This document shows positions 38,460 to 46,035 of a stretch of DNA of 48,297 nucleotides, piece after piece (positions within the stretch are counted from its first letter, which is position 1; each line of letters begins with the position of its first letter). The stretch comes from Streptococcus loxodontisalivarius (GTDB lineage: Bacteria > Bacillota > Bacilli > Lactobacillales > Streptococcaceae). The notes under the pieces are model-generated. The model did no database searches. It saw only the letters and a list, made by a program, of their open reading frames with translations, and was not told the origin of the DNA. The translations under genes and the position numbers were made by a program. Location: positions 1 through 48,297 of the forward strand of contig NZ_JAFBEH010000013.1 in the NCBI RefSeq assembly GCF_016908645.1, read 5' to 3'.

Positions 38460-39320
38460 CTAAAGAAGTTTGGTGTGTTCTTGACGATATTCTCTTGGAG
38501 TCATTCCCACCTGAGCCTTAAAATTACGGTGAAAATTCGAAACAGCCTTATAACCCAGTTCCTGACTGATTTCTTCCAAACCTTTAGTCGTCATACTAAG
38601 CTGCTCCTTAGCAATCTCCAACTTAATGTGGGTCTTTAATTCATTAAAGGTCGTTCCATAAAGGTTTTGACAGAGACGGGAAAAATAATTAGGTTGATAT
38701 GCAAAATGTGCTGCCGCTTCTTTAAGTGAAATATCATAGATATGCTCCCGAACATATTTCATGATGACACCTGCTTGGGTATCCCTAGTCGCATAGCGTA
38801 CCTCACGGTCAGGAAAATTAGACTGCGTTTTTGAAATCTTTGCCTCATGCTCGCGCAGCAATTCTGTAAAGAGCAAACCAGAGACCTTCTGACTCTGAAA
38901 ATGACTGTAATCATCACTTTGCTCTTCTAGTATTTCCATAGCATCCAGATAGGCATGACAAAGGCCAGCATCTAGATTTGTAAATAAAACATATGCCTGA
39001 CCAGGGTTCTCAGCATTCATCAGATCATGAATAATGGCATTGTCTCCCACAGTATATTCAGTTAATTGACCAGGAATATCGAACTCCAAATCATATTGGC
39101 GAATCAAGATAGGACTCTGATCAATTGACGAAAAGGTAAATTCCTCAAAAGCTTGTCCCAGTAAGATATCAAAAGCATTCAAAGATAAGTTCCCTTGGTT
39201 AAAACGACAGGTCACTGGACTCAGTATTTCCAATAGATAGAGATGTTTCTGATGATGGCTTTGCTTTTTCAGGCTTAATTGACAGCCATAGGTCACACAA
39301 TTACTGATTTTTTGAAACAT
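38460..39320 (-). CDS. AraC family transcriptional regulator
   Basis: A 286-residue regulator with a C-terminal double helix-turn-helix of AraC/XylS type (IKYVREHIYD-like start, LKEAAAHFAYQPNYFSRLCQ and the second helix LEEISQELGYKAVSNFHRNF, then VGMTPREYRQ). The N-terminal ~170 residues look like a cupin-type sensor with several Cys-containing segments. It is divergent from the FAD reductase gene with a 113-base gap and beside the FMN reductases, so it probably senses the substrate of this pathway and controls both sides. AraC proteins usually activate from direct-repeat sites. Confidence 0.9.
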   Translation of the reverse strand: MFQKISNCVTYGCQLSLKKQSHHQKHLYLLEILSPVTCRFNQGNLSLNAFDILLGQAFEEFTFSSIDQSPILIRQYDLEFDIPGQLTEYTVGDNAIIHDLMNAENPGQAYVLFTNLDAGLCHAYLDAMEILEEQSDDYSHFQSQKVSGLLFTELLREHEAKISKTQSNFPDREVRYATRDTQAGVIMKYVREHIYDISLKEAAAHFAYQPNYFSRLCQNLYGTTFNELKTHIKLEIAKEQLSMTTKGLEEISQELGYKAVSNFHRNFKAQVGMTPREYRQEHTKLL

Positions 39321-39379
39321 GGACGCCTCCTAAAAGTTATTTTTCGTCACTTTATAAGATACTTAGAGCGCTTTTATTT

Positions 39380-39433
39380 GTGAAAGAATTCACCTATAAT
39401 TATAGCATAAATATTTTAAGTGAGGAATTTCAC
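39380..39433 (+). promoter_or_regulatory. promoter of the FAD reductase operon with two similar palindromic motifs
   Basis: TATAAT at 39395-39400 with a weak TTTTAT -35. GTGAAAGAATTCAC (39380-39393) lies between the boxes and GTGAGGAATTTCAC (39420-39433) starts 40 bases later, next to the start codon. Both read GTGA-N6-TCAC. The second includes the GAGGA ribosome-binding site, so its symmetry may be partly accidental. Confidence 0.45.
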
Positions 39434-40924
39434 ATGGTAAAAGAATACACTGTTGATGTTGTCGTTGCAGGTGCTGGAGGTGCTGGTCTATCTGCTGCTC
39501 ATGCCGCCGCTCAAAATGGATTAAAGGTTTTAGTTTTGGAAAAACTTCCTCAAGTCGGTGGTAATACAAAAATCTCATCTGGTTTCTTCGCTGTAGGAAC
39601 TGACGAACAAAAGGCTCTTGGCTATAATCTAAGCACACAAGAAGCTATTAATGAACTTCAAAAACACAATCACTATCTTTCAAATGGTGCTCTGCTTAAA
39701 AATGTGATCGAACATGCCAAAGAAACTCTAGAAGAAATTAAAAGTCTAGGTATGGAAATTCAGCTTAATCCTATTGAAAATACCACTCAATTTGCCCATA
39801 GAGATAATAAGTACCAAGGTGGTTCTTATCACATGTACATGGATAAAAATCGTACTTTCCCAGCCGTTCAAAAGTCTATTGAATCCGAAGGCGCTGAATT
39901 TATCTTCGGAGTAACCATGACAGAATTACTTCAAGATAATGACGGTCGTGTCACTGGACTTAAAGCAACTGATGCTGACGGTCAAGAATTGATTGTCCAT
40001 GCCAAAGCATCTATCATCACAACAGGGGGATTTGGAGCTGATAAACGCCGTGTTGCTAAAGTCATGCGCACCATTAATCTACGTTCTCTTGGAGTTCCAA
40101 ACATGGGTGAAGGTCTCTCAGCTATGGAAAAAGCTGGTGGTGTCAATATTGATGGCTCTGCTCTTATCCACGCAGCCCAGATGGCAGAATCTGTGGTTAG
40201 CCAAGAAACCAAAGGTAAACAGCTAGCTGGCTTCAATAACTCACCTTTGACTCAACTCCTCTTGTCACCACTACTCTGGGTAGATCCAAATGGCGCCCGC
40301 TTTACCAATGAAGATGTGGTCTATGACACTGTTCAATGGTCAAATGCAGCCTACGGTATCGGATCAAAATACTTCTATATTGTTGACAAGACTACTCTTG
40401 ACAGTTACAGCCAAGGTGCCAAACTAGTCATTTCAAAATCTGGACCAGGTGCCTCAGATGCCAAGGGTGATTTTGTCGCTCTAGCTGACGAAGCTGTTCA
40501 ACAAGGCATCTGCTTCAAAGGCGATAGCATCGAAGAACTAGCTCAAAATGCTGGATTTGATGTATCTGCTTTTCAGGAAACTATTTCTGAATACAACCAA
40601 GCTATTGCTAATCAAGATGATACACGTTTCAGCAAGTCACAAGCTTCACTTCAATATAGTGTCCAAGAAGGTCCTTACTATGCCTTCATTGGCCAAGTTG
40701 TCTATCTTGGAACAGTCGGTGGTGTTCGAGTTGACAAGGACTTACGTGTCCTAGATGTCCACATGAAAGCTATCCCAGGTCTCTATACTGGTGGTGCCAA
40801 TGCTGGTGGTTATTATGCACCTCGTAACTACCCAGCCTATGAAGGACTAGCTTCTGGATTCTCTTGGACATCTGGACGACTTGCTGGTCTAGCTGCCGTT
40901 TCTGATATTATGAAAAATGCTTAA
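39434..40924 (+). CDS. fumarate-reductase-like FAD-dependent reductase, probably a non-fumarate enoate reductase
   Basis: A 496-residue flavoprotein of the fumarate reductase/succinate dehydrogenase FAD-binding superfamily: Rossmann motif VVAGAGGAGLSAAHAA at residue 9, GGNTKISSGF near 42, IITTGGFGADKR near 212, the DPNGARFTNED arginine region near 295, and a C-terminal GLYTGGANAGGYY. No signal peptide, haem-binding or FMN_bind domain is present. The HHTMGG and HGANRLGG motifs that bind fumarate in flavocytochrome c enzymes appear here as YLGTVGG and NAGGYYAPRNYP, so fumarate is an unlikely substrate. I infer reduction of another 2-enoate such as a cinnamate-type acid, fed by the neighbouring FMN proteins. 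ATG 39434 follows GAGGA. It is co-transcribed with the MFS gene. Confidence 0.88.
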   Translation: MVKEYTVDVVVAGAGGAGLSAAHAAAQNGLKVLVLEKLPQVGGNTKISSGFFAVGTDEQKALGYNLSTQEAINELQKHNHYLSNGALLKNVIEHAKETLEEIKSLGMEIQLNPIENTTQFAHRDNKYQGGSYHMYMDKNRTFPAVQKSIESEGAEFIFGVTMTELLQDNDGRVTGLKATDADGQELIVHAKASIITTGGFGADKRRVAKVMRTINLRSLGVPNMGEGLSAMEKAGGVNIDGSALIHAAQMAESVVSQETKGKQLAGFNNSPLTQLLLSPLLWVDPNGARFTNEDVVYDTVQWSNAAYGIGSKYFYIVDKTTLDSYSQGAKLVISKSGPGASDAKGDFVALADEAVQQGICFKGDSIEELAQNAGFDVSAFQETISEYNQAIANQDDTRFSKSQASLQYSVQEGPYYAFIGQVVYLGTVGGVRVDKDLRVLDVHMKAIPGLYTGGANAGGYYAPRNYPAYEGLASGFSWTSGRLAGLAAVSDIMKNA

Positions 40925-40943
40925 ATAGACTTAGGAGATTTAT

Positions 40944-42134
40944 ATGTCACAAAAAACTGTCAATGCCTCTTCATGGCTCTTTAAAGCTTCACTGCTGTCG
41001 CTATCATTGTTAGCTCAGACTGCACCATCAATCTCAATTGCAAATACACAGTTGGCTCAGCAATTTCCAAATGTCTCACAATCAAGTATCGAATTAATCT
41101 CTACCTTACCAAACTTCAGTGTCTTGATTTTGATTCTTTTTGCAGAGGCAATCGGAAATAAATTTGGTATCAAGCGTACTATCCTTTTTGGACTAGGTCT
41201 TTATACTATCGGTGGTGTTCTTCCTGCTCTTGTTTCAAGTTTTCCTGTTATCATCGCAGCACGTCTCTTGATGGGCCTAGGTATCGGTCTCTTCAATCCC
41301 TACTCAGTTAGCCTCATGTATCGTTTTTATGAAGGACAACAACTAAAAGGAATGCTAGGTTTTCAAAATACAGCTCAAAACCTAGGTAATGCTGCCTTTG
41401 GTTTCCTACTATCAGCCTTGATTATTAGCGGTTGGCGGACAGCCTTCACTGGATTCTTTGTTGGACTGATTCCACTGATTCTTATCTGGCTCTTTGTTAC
41501 TATACCTGATGATAAGGGTGAAATGGCGGAGCAGGCACCTGCGAAAGCAAGCTTTAAAGAAGCTGTCAATGGACATATTTTACTACTAGCTCTGCTTTTT
41601 CTCATTACCTTTGCCATGTTCCTCATGATGACCATTAAAATGGCAGTTCTTGGTCAAGAGACAGGACTCTTCTCACCATCAGCTGCCTCTTCTATCCTAG
41701 CTCTCCTAGGTCTAGCCTCTATGGTTGCTGCCCTTCTCTATGCTCCTGTATCAAAACTTATCGGTAACTTTATCTTGCCAGTATCATTTACTGGTATCGC
41801 AGCTGGATTCTTTATCGTTGCCAATGCCAATTCAGTCGCAACTGTGACGACTGGTGTGGTTATTGCAGGAATTTTCTTTGGATGGGTCTTCCCACAAGCC
41901 TTCCTAAGAGTTGCGCAAGTTGGTCCTAAAAATGGTGGTACCTTGACAACTTCTGTCATCCTAATGGGAATCAACCTAGGTGCTGCCTTTGCCGCTCCTA
42001 TGGTCAATGCTGTCGCAGGTCTCTTCGGTATGTCAAGTGTAACAGGTGTCCTCAGCCTTGTCGGTATCGGATTTACAGTCCTTGCTATTATCGAATACAT
42101 CTACAACTTCTTTGATCGTAAACCTAAGAACTAA
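40944..42134 (+). CDS. MFS transporter
   Basis: A 396-residue major facilitator with about twelve helices. The conserved loop between helices 2 and 3 appears as AEAIGNKFGIKRT, and RLLMGLGIGLFNPYSVSLMY is typical of helix 4. It starts 19 bases after the FAD reductase stop, behind TAGGAG, so the two are one operon. By context it should import the substrate of the reductase or exchange it for the reduced product. A drug-export function is possible but less supported. Confidence 0.87.
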   Translation: MSQKTVNASSWLFKASLLSLSLLAQTAPSISIANTQLAQQFPNVSQSSIELISTLPNFSVLILILFAEAIGNKFGIKRTILFGLGLYTIGGVLPALVSSFPVIIAARLLMGLGIGLFNPYSVSLMYRFYEGQQLKGMLGFQNTAQNLGNAAFGFLLSALIISGWRTAFTGFFVGLIPLILIWLFVTIPDDKGEMAEQAPAKASFKEAVNGHILLLALLFLITFAMFLMMTIKMAVLGQETGLFSPSAASSILALLGLASMVAALLYAPVSKLIGNFILPVSFTGIAAGFFIVANANSVATVTTGVVIAGIFFGWVFPQAFLRVAQVGPKNGGTLTTSVILMGINLGAAFAAPMVNAVAGLFGMSSVTGVLSLVGIGFTVLAIIEYIYNFFDRKPKN

Positions 42135-42151
42135 GCATTGAGTTACCAGCA

Positions 42152-42178
42152 CTGAGTCACTTTGATTCAGTGTTTTTC
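42152..42178 (+). terminator. terminator of the FAD reductase-MFS operon
   Basis: CACTGA and TCAGTG stem with an 11-base loop followed by TTTTTC. Confidence 0.7.
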
Positions 42179-42191
42179 TCAAATAAATTAC

Positions 42192-42258
42192 TTAACCAGT
42201 TAATTTCTTCTTGACCTTTCACTCAAAAGTGGTATGATAGATATAGTTAACTGGTTAA
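42192..42258 (+). promoter_or_regulatory. rpsN2 promoter flanked by two AdcR boxes
   Basis: TTAACCAGTTAA (42192-42203) and TTAACTGGTTAA (42247-42258) both fit the AdcR zinc-repressor consensus TTAACYRGTTAA. Between them are TTGACC (42211-42216), 16 bases and TATGAT (42233-42238). The sites are 55 bases apart centre to centre. Repression by zinc-loaded AdcR is expected. Confidence 0.88.
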
Positions 42259-42291
42259 TTATTTTACAAACATAGATTAAAGGAGATGGCA

Positions 42292-42561
42292 ATGGCAAAA
42301 AAATCAAAGATTGCTCGCTATGAAAGACAGTTAAAATTAATTGAACAATATGCAGACCTACGCCGTGAACTTAAGGCAAAAGGAGATTACGAAGCACTCC
42401 GCAAACTTCCTAGAGATTCTAATCCCAATCGTCTCAAAAATCGCGACCGCATCGACGGAAGACCTCATGCCTACATGAGAAAATTCGGCGTCAGCCGTAT
42501 CAATTTCAGAGACCTAGCCCACAAAGGACAGCTCCCTGGCGTCAAAAAAGCCAGCTGGTAA
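42292..42561 (+). CDS. rpsN2: alternative 30S ribosomal protein S14, zinc-independent
   Basis: The 89-residue C-minus form of S14: [15 protein letters not shown] at the start, [20 protein letters not shown] and [18 protein letters not shown] at the end. It has no cysteine, so it lacks the zinc ribbon of the ~61-residue main S14. It replaces the zinc form in ribosomes under zinc starvation and spares the metal. The AdcR boxes upstream support this. I chose ATG 42292, 6 bases after AAAGGAG; the ATG at 42286 abuts the ribosome-binding site. Confidence 0.95.
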   Translation: MAKKSKIARYERQLKLIEQYADLRRELKAKGDYEALRKLPRDSNPNRLKNRDRIDGRPHAYMRKFGVSRINFRDLAHKGQLPGVKKASW

Positions 42562-42591
42562 TAGTAATAGAGAAAGAAGTTTTTATCACAC

Positions 42592-42621
42592 AAAAGAGGT
42601 TGGAATCTTCCAACCTCTTTT
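42592..42621. terminator. bidirectional terminator
   Basis: AAAAGAGGTTGGAA, TC, TTCCAACCTCTTTT: perfect 14-base arms between rpsN2 and the convergent acetyltransferase gene. Confidence 0.9.
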
Positions 42622-43099
42622 AGTCTAAACGGTAAAGATAGTTCCTATTATCAACTTCCAAAAATGGAAAATCTTCAGGCAAATCCTCTTTTTCAACAAG
42701 TTTAAAACCTATTGTTTGGTAAAATCGCTGAGCAGCCTGAAAACGGTCTACCGTCCCAAGATAGACAGACTCGATACCTGTTTGTCGACAATAATCTAAT
42801 AATTTATCTATTAGAGCTCTACCAACTCCTAGCTGACGATAGTCGGCTGCAACAAACATCTTCTTTAAGGCTGCCGAAGAATTCTTCAGACTCAGCAAGC
42901 CAATACAACCTATGATCTGATTAACATCATTTTTAGCAACCCAGAATTGACCACCAGTCTTTTGATAAGTAGCTTCCAAATCTTGTAAATCAGTCTGCTC
43001 ACCATCAGCAATCACGATACCAAACTCTTGGCGCTGAATGTGTAACACCAAATCAGCCACTTCCTGATTATCAGATTTATCAAAAATTTCAATTCTCAT
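42620..43099 (-). CDS. GNAT family N-acetyltransferase
   Basis: A 159-residue GNAT protein. The acetyl-CoA loop is YRQLGVGRALIDKLL near residue 107, followed by the strand SVYLGTV and the C-terminal AQRFYQTIGFKLV. The acceptor is unknown. Its ATG lies 4 bases after the threonine aldolase stop with no clear ribosome-binding site of its own, so it probably depends on translational coupling. Confidence 0.87.
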   Translation of the reverse strand: MRIEIFDKSDNQEVADLVLHIQRQEFGIVIADGEQTDLQDLEATYQKTGGQFWVAKNDVNQIIGCIGLLSLKNSSAALKKMFVAADYRQLGVGRALIDKLLDYCRQTGIESVYLGTVDRFQAAQRFYQTIGFKLVEKEDLPEDFPFLEVDNRNYLYRLD

Positions 43100-43103
43100 A
43101 GGC

Positions 43104-44129
43104 TTACAAAATTTGTTTCAAGTCAGCAATATCCTGATCAGTCGTTGACCATGAGGTCGCTAGGCGAACAATTGTGTGCTGGTCATCGTATTTTTCCCAA
43201 AAGCTGTAAGCTAACTTCTGACCAAGCTCTTCAAGCTGGCTATTTTCCACAATGATAAACTGCTGATTGGTTGGTGATTCGTAGTAGAAACGGTAACCCT
43301 TCTCTTTCAAAATCGCCTTGAGTTCCTCAGCTTGAGCAACAGCCTTACGACCGATTTCAACATAGAGATTATCTGTGAAGAAACGACTGAACTGAAGACC
43401 AAAAATTCTTCCCTTAGCCACAAGTGCACCATGCTGTTTCACGATTGGTGTGAAGTGCTTAGGCATATTATTCTTGGTGAAGACGATAGCCTCACCGATA
43501 AGAGCACCTAGCTTAGTTCCACCGATATAAAAGACATGGCAGAGCTCTGCAATTGTCTCCAAAGTAAGATCAGTCTCCTTAGAGCCCAAGGCATAACCGA
43601 GGCGTGCGCCATCCATAAAGAGGGGAATCTGATACTGGTCACAAATCTGAGAAATAGCCTCTAGCTCAGCCTTGGTGTAAAGGGCACCATACTCGGTAGG
43701 ATGTGAGATGTAGACCATGCCAGGAAAGACCATGTGCTCGTGGTTACCATCATTATAAAAATCAGTCAGATAAGCCGCAATCTGGTCTGCTGAAATCTTA
43801 CCATTCTCATGAGGAAGCGTCAGTACCTTATGCCCTGAAAACTCAATAGCACCAGCTTCATGAGTGGAGATATGCCCAGTCTCCGCAGCAATAACTCCCT
43901 CATAAGACGCCAACATACTGTTGATAACGACCTGATTGGTCTGAGTTCCACCTGTCAAAAATTGAACCTGAGCCTGTGGACAATTAGTAGCTTGACGAAT
44001 CTTATCAACAGCTTCCTGTGTATAAGTGTCCATGCCATAGCCAGCAAGATTTTCTTCATTAGTCTCAACCAAGACCTTCAAAAGCTCTGGATGAACACCT
44101 TCGTTATAATCATTTTCAAAATGTAACAT
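43104..44129 (-). CDS. low-specificity L-threonine aldolase-like PLP enzyme
   Basis: A 341-residue fold-type I PLP enzyme of the beta-eliminating lyase family. The N-terminal FENDYNEGVHPELLKVL, the glycine region LTGGTQTNQ and the DGARLGYALG aspartate segment are visible, and the PLP lysine is in IGGTKLGALIG near residue 207. The family cleaves L-threonine or allo-threonine to glycine and acetaldehyde, but related members act on other beta-hydroxy amino acids. ATG 44129 follows GAGG at 9 bases. It is the first gene of a two-gene leftward operon and is divergent from the MarR regulator. Confidence 0.88.
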   Translation of the reverse strand: MLHFENDYNEGVHPELLKVLVETNEENLAGYGMDTYTQEAVDKIRQATNCPQAQVQFLTGGTQTNQVVINSMLASYEGVIAAETGHISTHEAGAIEFSGHKVLTLPHENGKISADQIAAYLTDFYNDGNHEHMVFPGMVYISHPTEYGALYTKAELEAISQICDQYQIPLFMDGARLGYALGSKETDLTLETIAELCHVFYIGGTKLGALIGEAIVFTKNNMPKHFTPIVKQHGALVAKGRIFGLQFSRFFTDNLYVEIGRKAVAQAEELKAILKEKGYRFYYESPTNQQFIIVENSQLEELGQKLAYSFWEKYDDQHTIVRLATSWSTTDQDIADLKQIL

Positions 44130-44233
44130 GACCTTACCTCGTTTCTTAACTTGTATCTAGTATAACTCATTTTAATTGCAAATGCAATAAAAATATGCTA
44201 GAATTTTGATTAAGAAAGATAAAGGAGTCAGTT

Positions 44234-44638
44234 ATGTTCACCATCATTCGCACCATCGGAGGCATCACGCGCACTATCCAAGCCGATTCCAACAAGAATT
44301 TCAAGGAGCTTGGGCTTAACAACAACCTCTTCATCTACATCATCCGCGTCTGTGAACAGCCTGGTATGTTTTTGGGACAATTAGCTGACGCTATCCAGAT
44401 TGATCGTAGCACTAGCTTTCGCACCGTCAAAAAACTGGTCCAGCAGGGCTATTTACAAGTGGAAAATGATAAAGACAATCAAAAAATCAAGCGTGTCTAT
44501 CCCACACAAAAAGCCAGAGACATCTATCCCCAGCTTCACCAATACGAAAAAGACCAGTCAGACAAGCTCCTAGACAAGCTAAGCTCAGAAGAAAAAGAAG
44601 CCCTAGCAGAGCTTCTCCTTAAAATCGCACCATACTAA
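44234..44638 (+). CDS. MarR family transcriptional regulator
   Basis: A 134-residue winged-helix regulator: LGQLADAIQIDRSTSFRTVKKLVQQGYLQ is the helix-turn-helix (residues ~56-85) and the wing is ENDKDNQKIKRVYPT. The C-terminal helix supplies dimerisation. AAAGGAG lies 6 bases before ATG 44234. It is divergent from the threonine aldolase operon with a 104-base gap and might control it; the ligand is unknown. Confidence 0.9.
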   Translation: MFTIIRTIGGITRTIQADSNKNFKELGLNNNLFIYIIRVCEQPGMFLGQLADAIQIDRSTSFRTVKKLVQQGYLQVENDKDNQKIKRVYPTQKARDIYPQLHQYEKDQSDKLLDKLSSEEKEALAELLLKIAPY

Positions 44639-44697
44639 ATCCCCCACAGCTTGGCTGGAGGAAGTCCACAGACTATTCTATCTAGAATGGAGACTTT

Positions 44698-44790
44698 ATG
44701 TTAGCAATTTACTTTATTATATTCGGATTCCTGCTTCTTCTAATAAATTTTGGGAACTATATACTAGTTTACACCAACCACAATATATAG
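44698..44790 (+). CDS. 30-residue single-span membrane peptide
   Basis: A short frame, MLAIYFIIFGFLLLLINF then GNYILVYTNHNI, with GGAG 6 bases before the ATG. The first 18 residues form one strongly hydrophobic helix and the tail is polar. A hairpin with a T run follows at 44808-44841. It is 59 bases after the marR stop and could share its transcript. I do not recognise a family; a small membrane regulator or a type I toxin-like peptide are options, but it lacks the conserved Pro and charged tail of Fst-type toxins. Confidence 0.45.
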   Translation: MLAIYFIIFGFLLLLINFGNYILVYTNHNI

Positions 44791-44807
44791 TATTTGCGTG
44801 AATATCA

Positions 44808-44841
44808 AAAAAGGCGACTTCCAAGAGGAAATCAGCTTTTT
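44808..44841. terminator. bidirectional terminator
   Basis: AAAAAG..GA.TTCC, AAGA loop, GGAA.TC..CTTTTTT: an imperfect stem with A and T runs between the small peptide and the convergent specificity subunit gene. Confidence 0.65.
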
Positions 44842-46019
44842 TACTCGTTGATAATATTTTGAGTCGCAGTTATAATTTTATCCTTATATCTTACAACATC
44901 TTCAATAGACACTTTTTTGATAGCTTGTATATATTGGCTCATATATTCAAAATCAATATTCCCATGGACATCAACAGGTAATTCTACTAGTATTTCTGAA
45001 ATAACATCCAAAGCGAATGATTGCTGCCCCCAAACAAAATTCGCAAATGATTTTTTCATTGAACTGATAATGTATAGAGCTATATTTTCAGTCAAAGTAC
45101 CGTAAGCTTTATTTAATTTGAATACTTGTATTTTATCTCCTGTAAAATAGGCATTTGGCTGATAATACATGGTAGCAGTATCTTGTCCAAAAGAGATGGT
45201 ATCTTTAGGGTTGAGATATTGTTCATCAAAGTTTATATAACCTCGAATACCATTCTTACTTTCCCCTCTTGCTACATAGGGAAATCGACCATCAAAAGTG
45301 ATACTATTGGCATTTATCTTCTTTTTGGTTGGAACAATGTCAAACAATCCTTTTTCGTTCACTTCAATCAATTTACCACGCATAACATAAGTCGAAGCTA
45401 ATTTGAAGGACTTAAATTTTGGCTTGTAATCTAATAAAGTGTGTTCTTCATCTGTCAAATGGTAGTCATTTAAGCTAGTTGCTATCAAATAGGCTTCCAG
45501 CTCTTGGACGCATTCAGCTTCCAGCTCTTTTATAAAATTTTCCATAAACTGCCAGTCAATCTCAGATTGTAAATAATTGTTTTTGTCCGTATGTGATATT
45601 AAAGGTAGCTTTATTATTCCTTGCTTAATCACTGATTGTTTAGGAGTTGTATAACCGTTAAATCCAGATTTGGAAAGCCAATTGTTTAATAATGCAACAA
45701 TAAACAATCCTGTTCTTCTAGTTAATTTTCGGTTGCTCAATCTTACGATGTTTTGACTGGTATAATACTGGCTATCTCGATATTGAGCAACTATTGTTCC
45801 AACTTGTGAGATAGTAATAGTATTGCTTGGATTCGGTGGAAAATTAAAGTCTGAGGACTTCACTAGCCCTTGAACACCGTAATTAATTTCGGTACGACCA
45901 ATAAATTCAGAATCTCCAAGTGGAGTAAAGTTCACATTTTTAGCATCTGTTGAAGTTGTTCCTATCAAAGTAAATATGCTTCCAATGGTAAAATCTCCAT
46001 ATTTCCTATCTTTTAACAT
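44841..46019 (-). CDS. restriction-modification specificity subunit, BcgIB/HsdS-like
   Basis: A 392-residue DNA-recognition subunit built of two similar halves. Each half has a variable recognition domain with the HsdS-like end (ITISQVGTIVAQYRDSQYY... first half; KDTISFGQDTATMYYQPNAYFTGDKI second half), followed by a helical spacer (EMDWQFMENFIKEL-like near 150-180 and a second at the C-terminus). Each half would read one part of a split target. It lies 16 bases after the methylase-nuclease gene. The pairing with a fused nuclease-methylase points to a BcgI-like type IIB/IIG system rather than classical type I. The ribosome-binding site is AAGGGTGG. Confidence 0.82.
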   Translation of the reverse strand: MLKDRKYGDFTIGSIFTLIGTTSTDAKNVNFTPLGDSEFIGRTEINYGVQGLVKSSDFNFPPNPSNTITISQVGTIVAQYRDSQYYTSQNIVRLSNRKLTRRTGLFIVALLNNWLSKSGFNGYTTPKQSVIKQGIIKLPLISHTDKNNYLQSEIDWQFMENFIKELEAECVQELEAYLIATSLNDYHLTDEEHTLLDYKPKFKSFKLASTYVMRGKLIEVNEKGLFDIVPTKKKINANSITFDGRFPYVARGESKNGIRGYINFDEQYLNPKDTISFGQDTATMYYQPNAYFTGDKIQVFKLNKAYGTLTENIALYIISSMKKSFANFVWGQQSFALDVISEILVELPVDVHGNIDFEYMSQYIQAIKKVSIEDVVRYKDKIITATQNIINE

Positions 46020-46035
46020 TTTTCAGCCACCCTTC

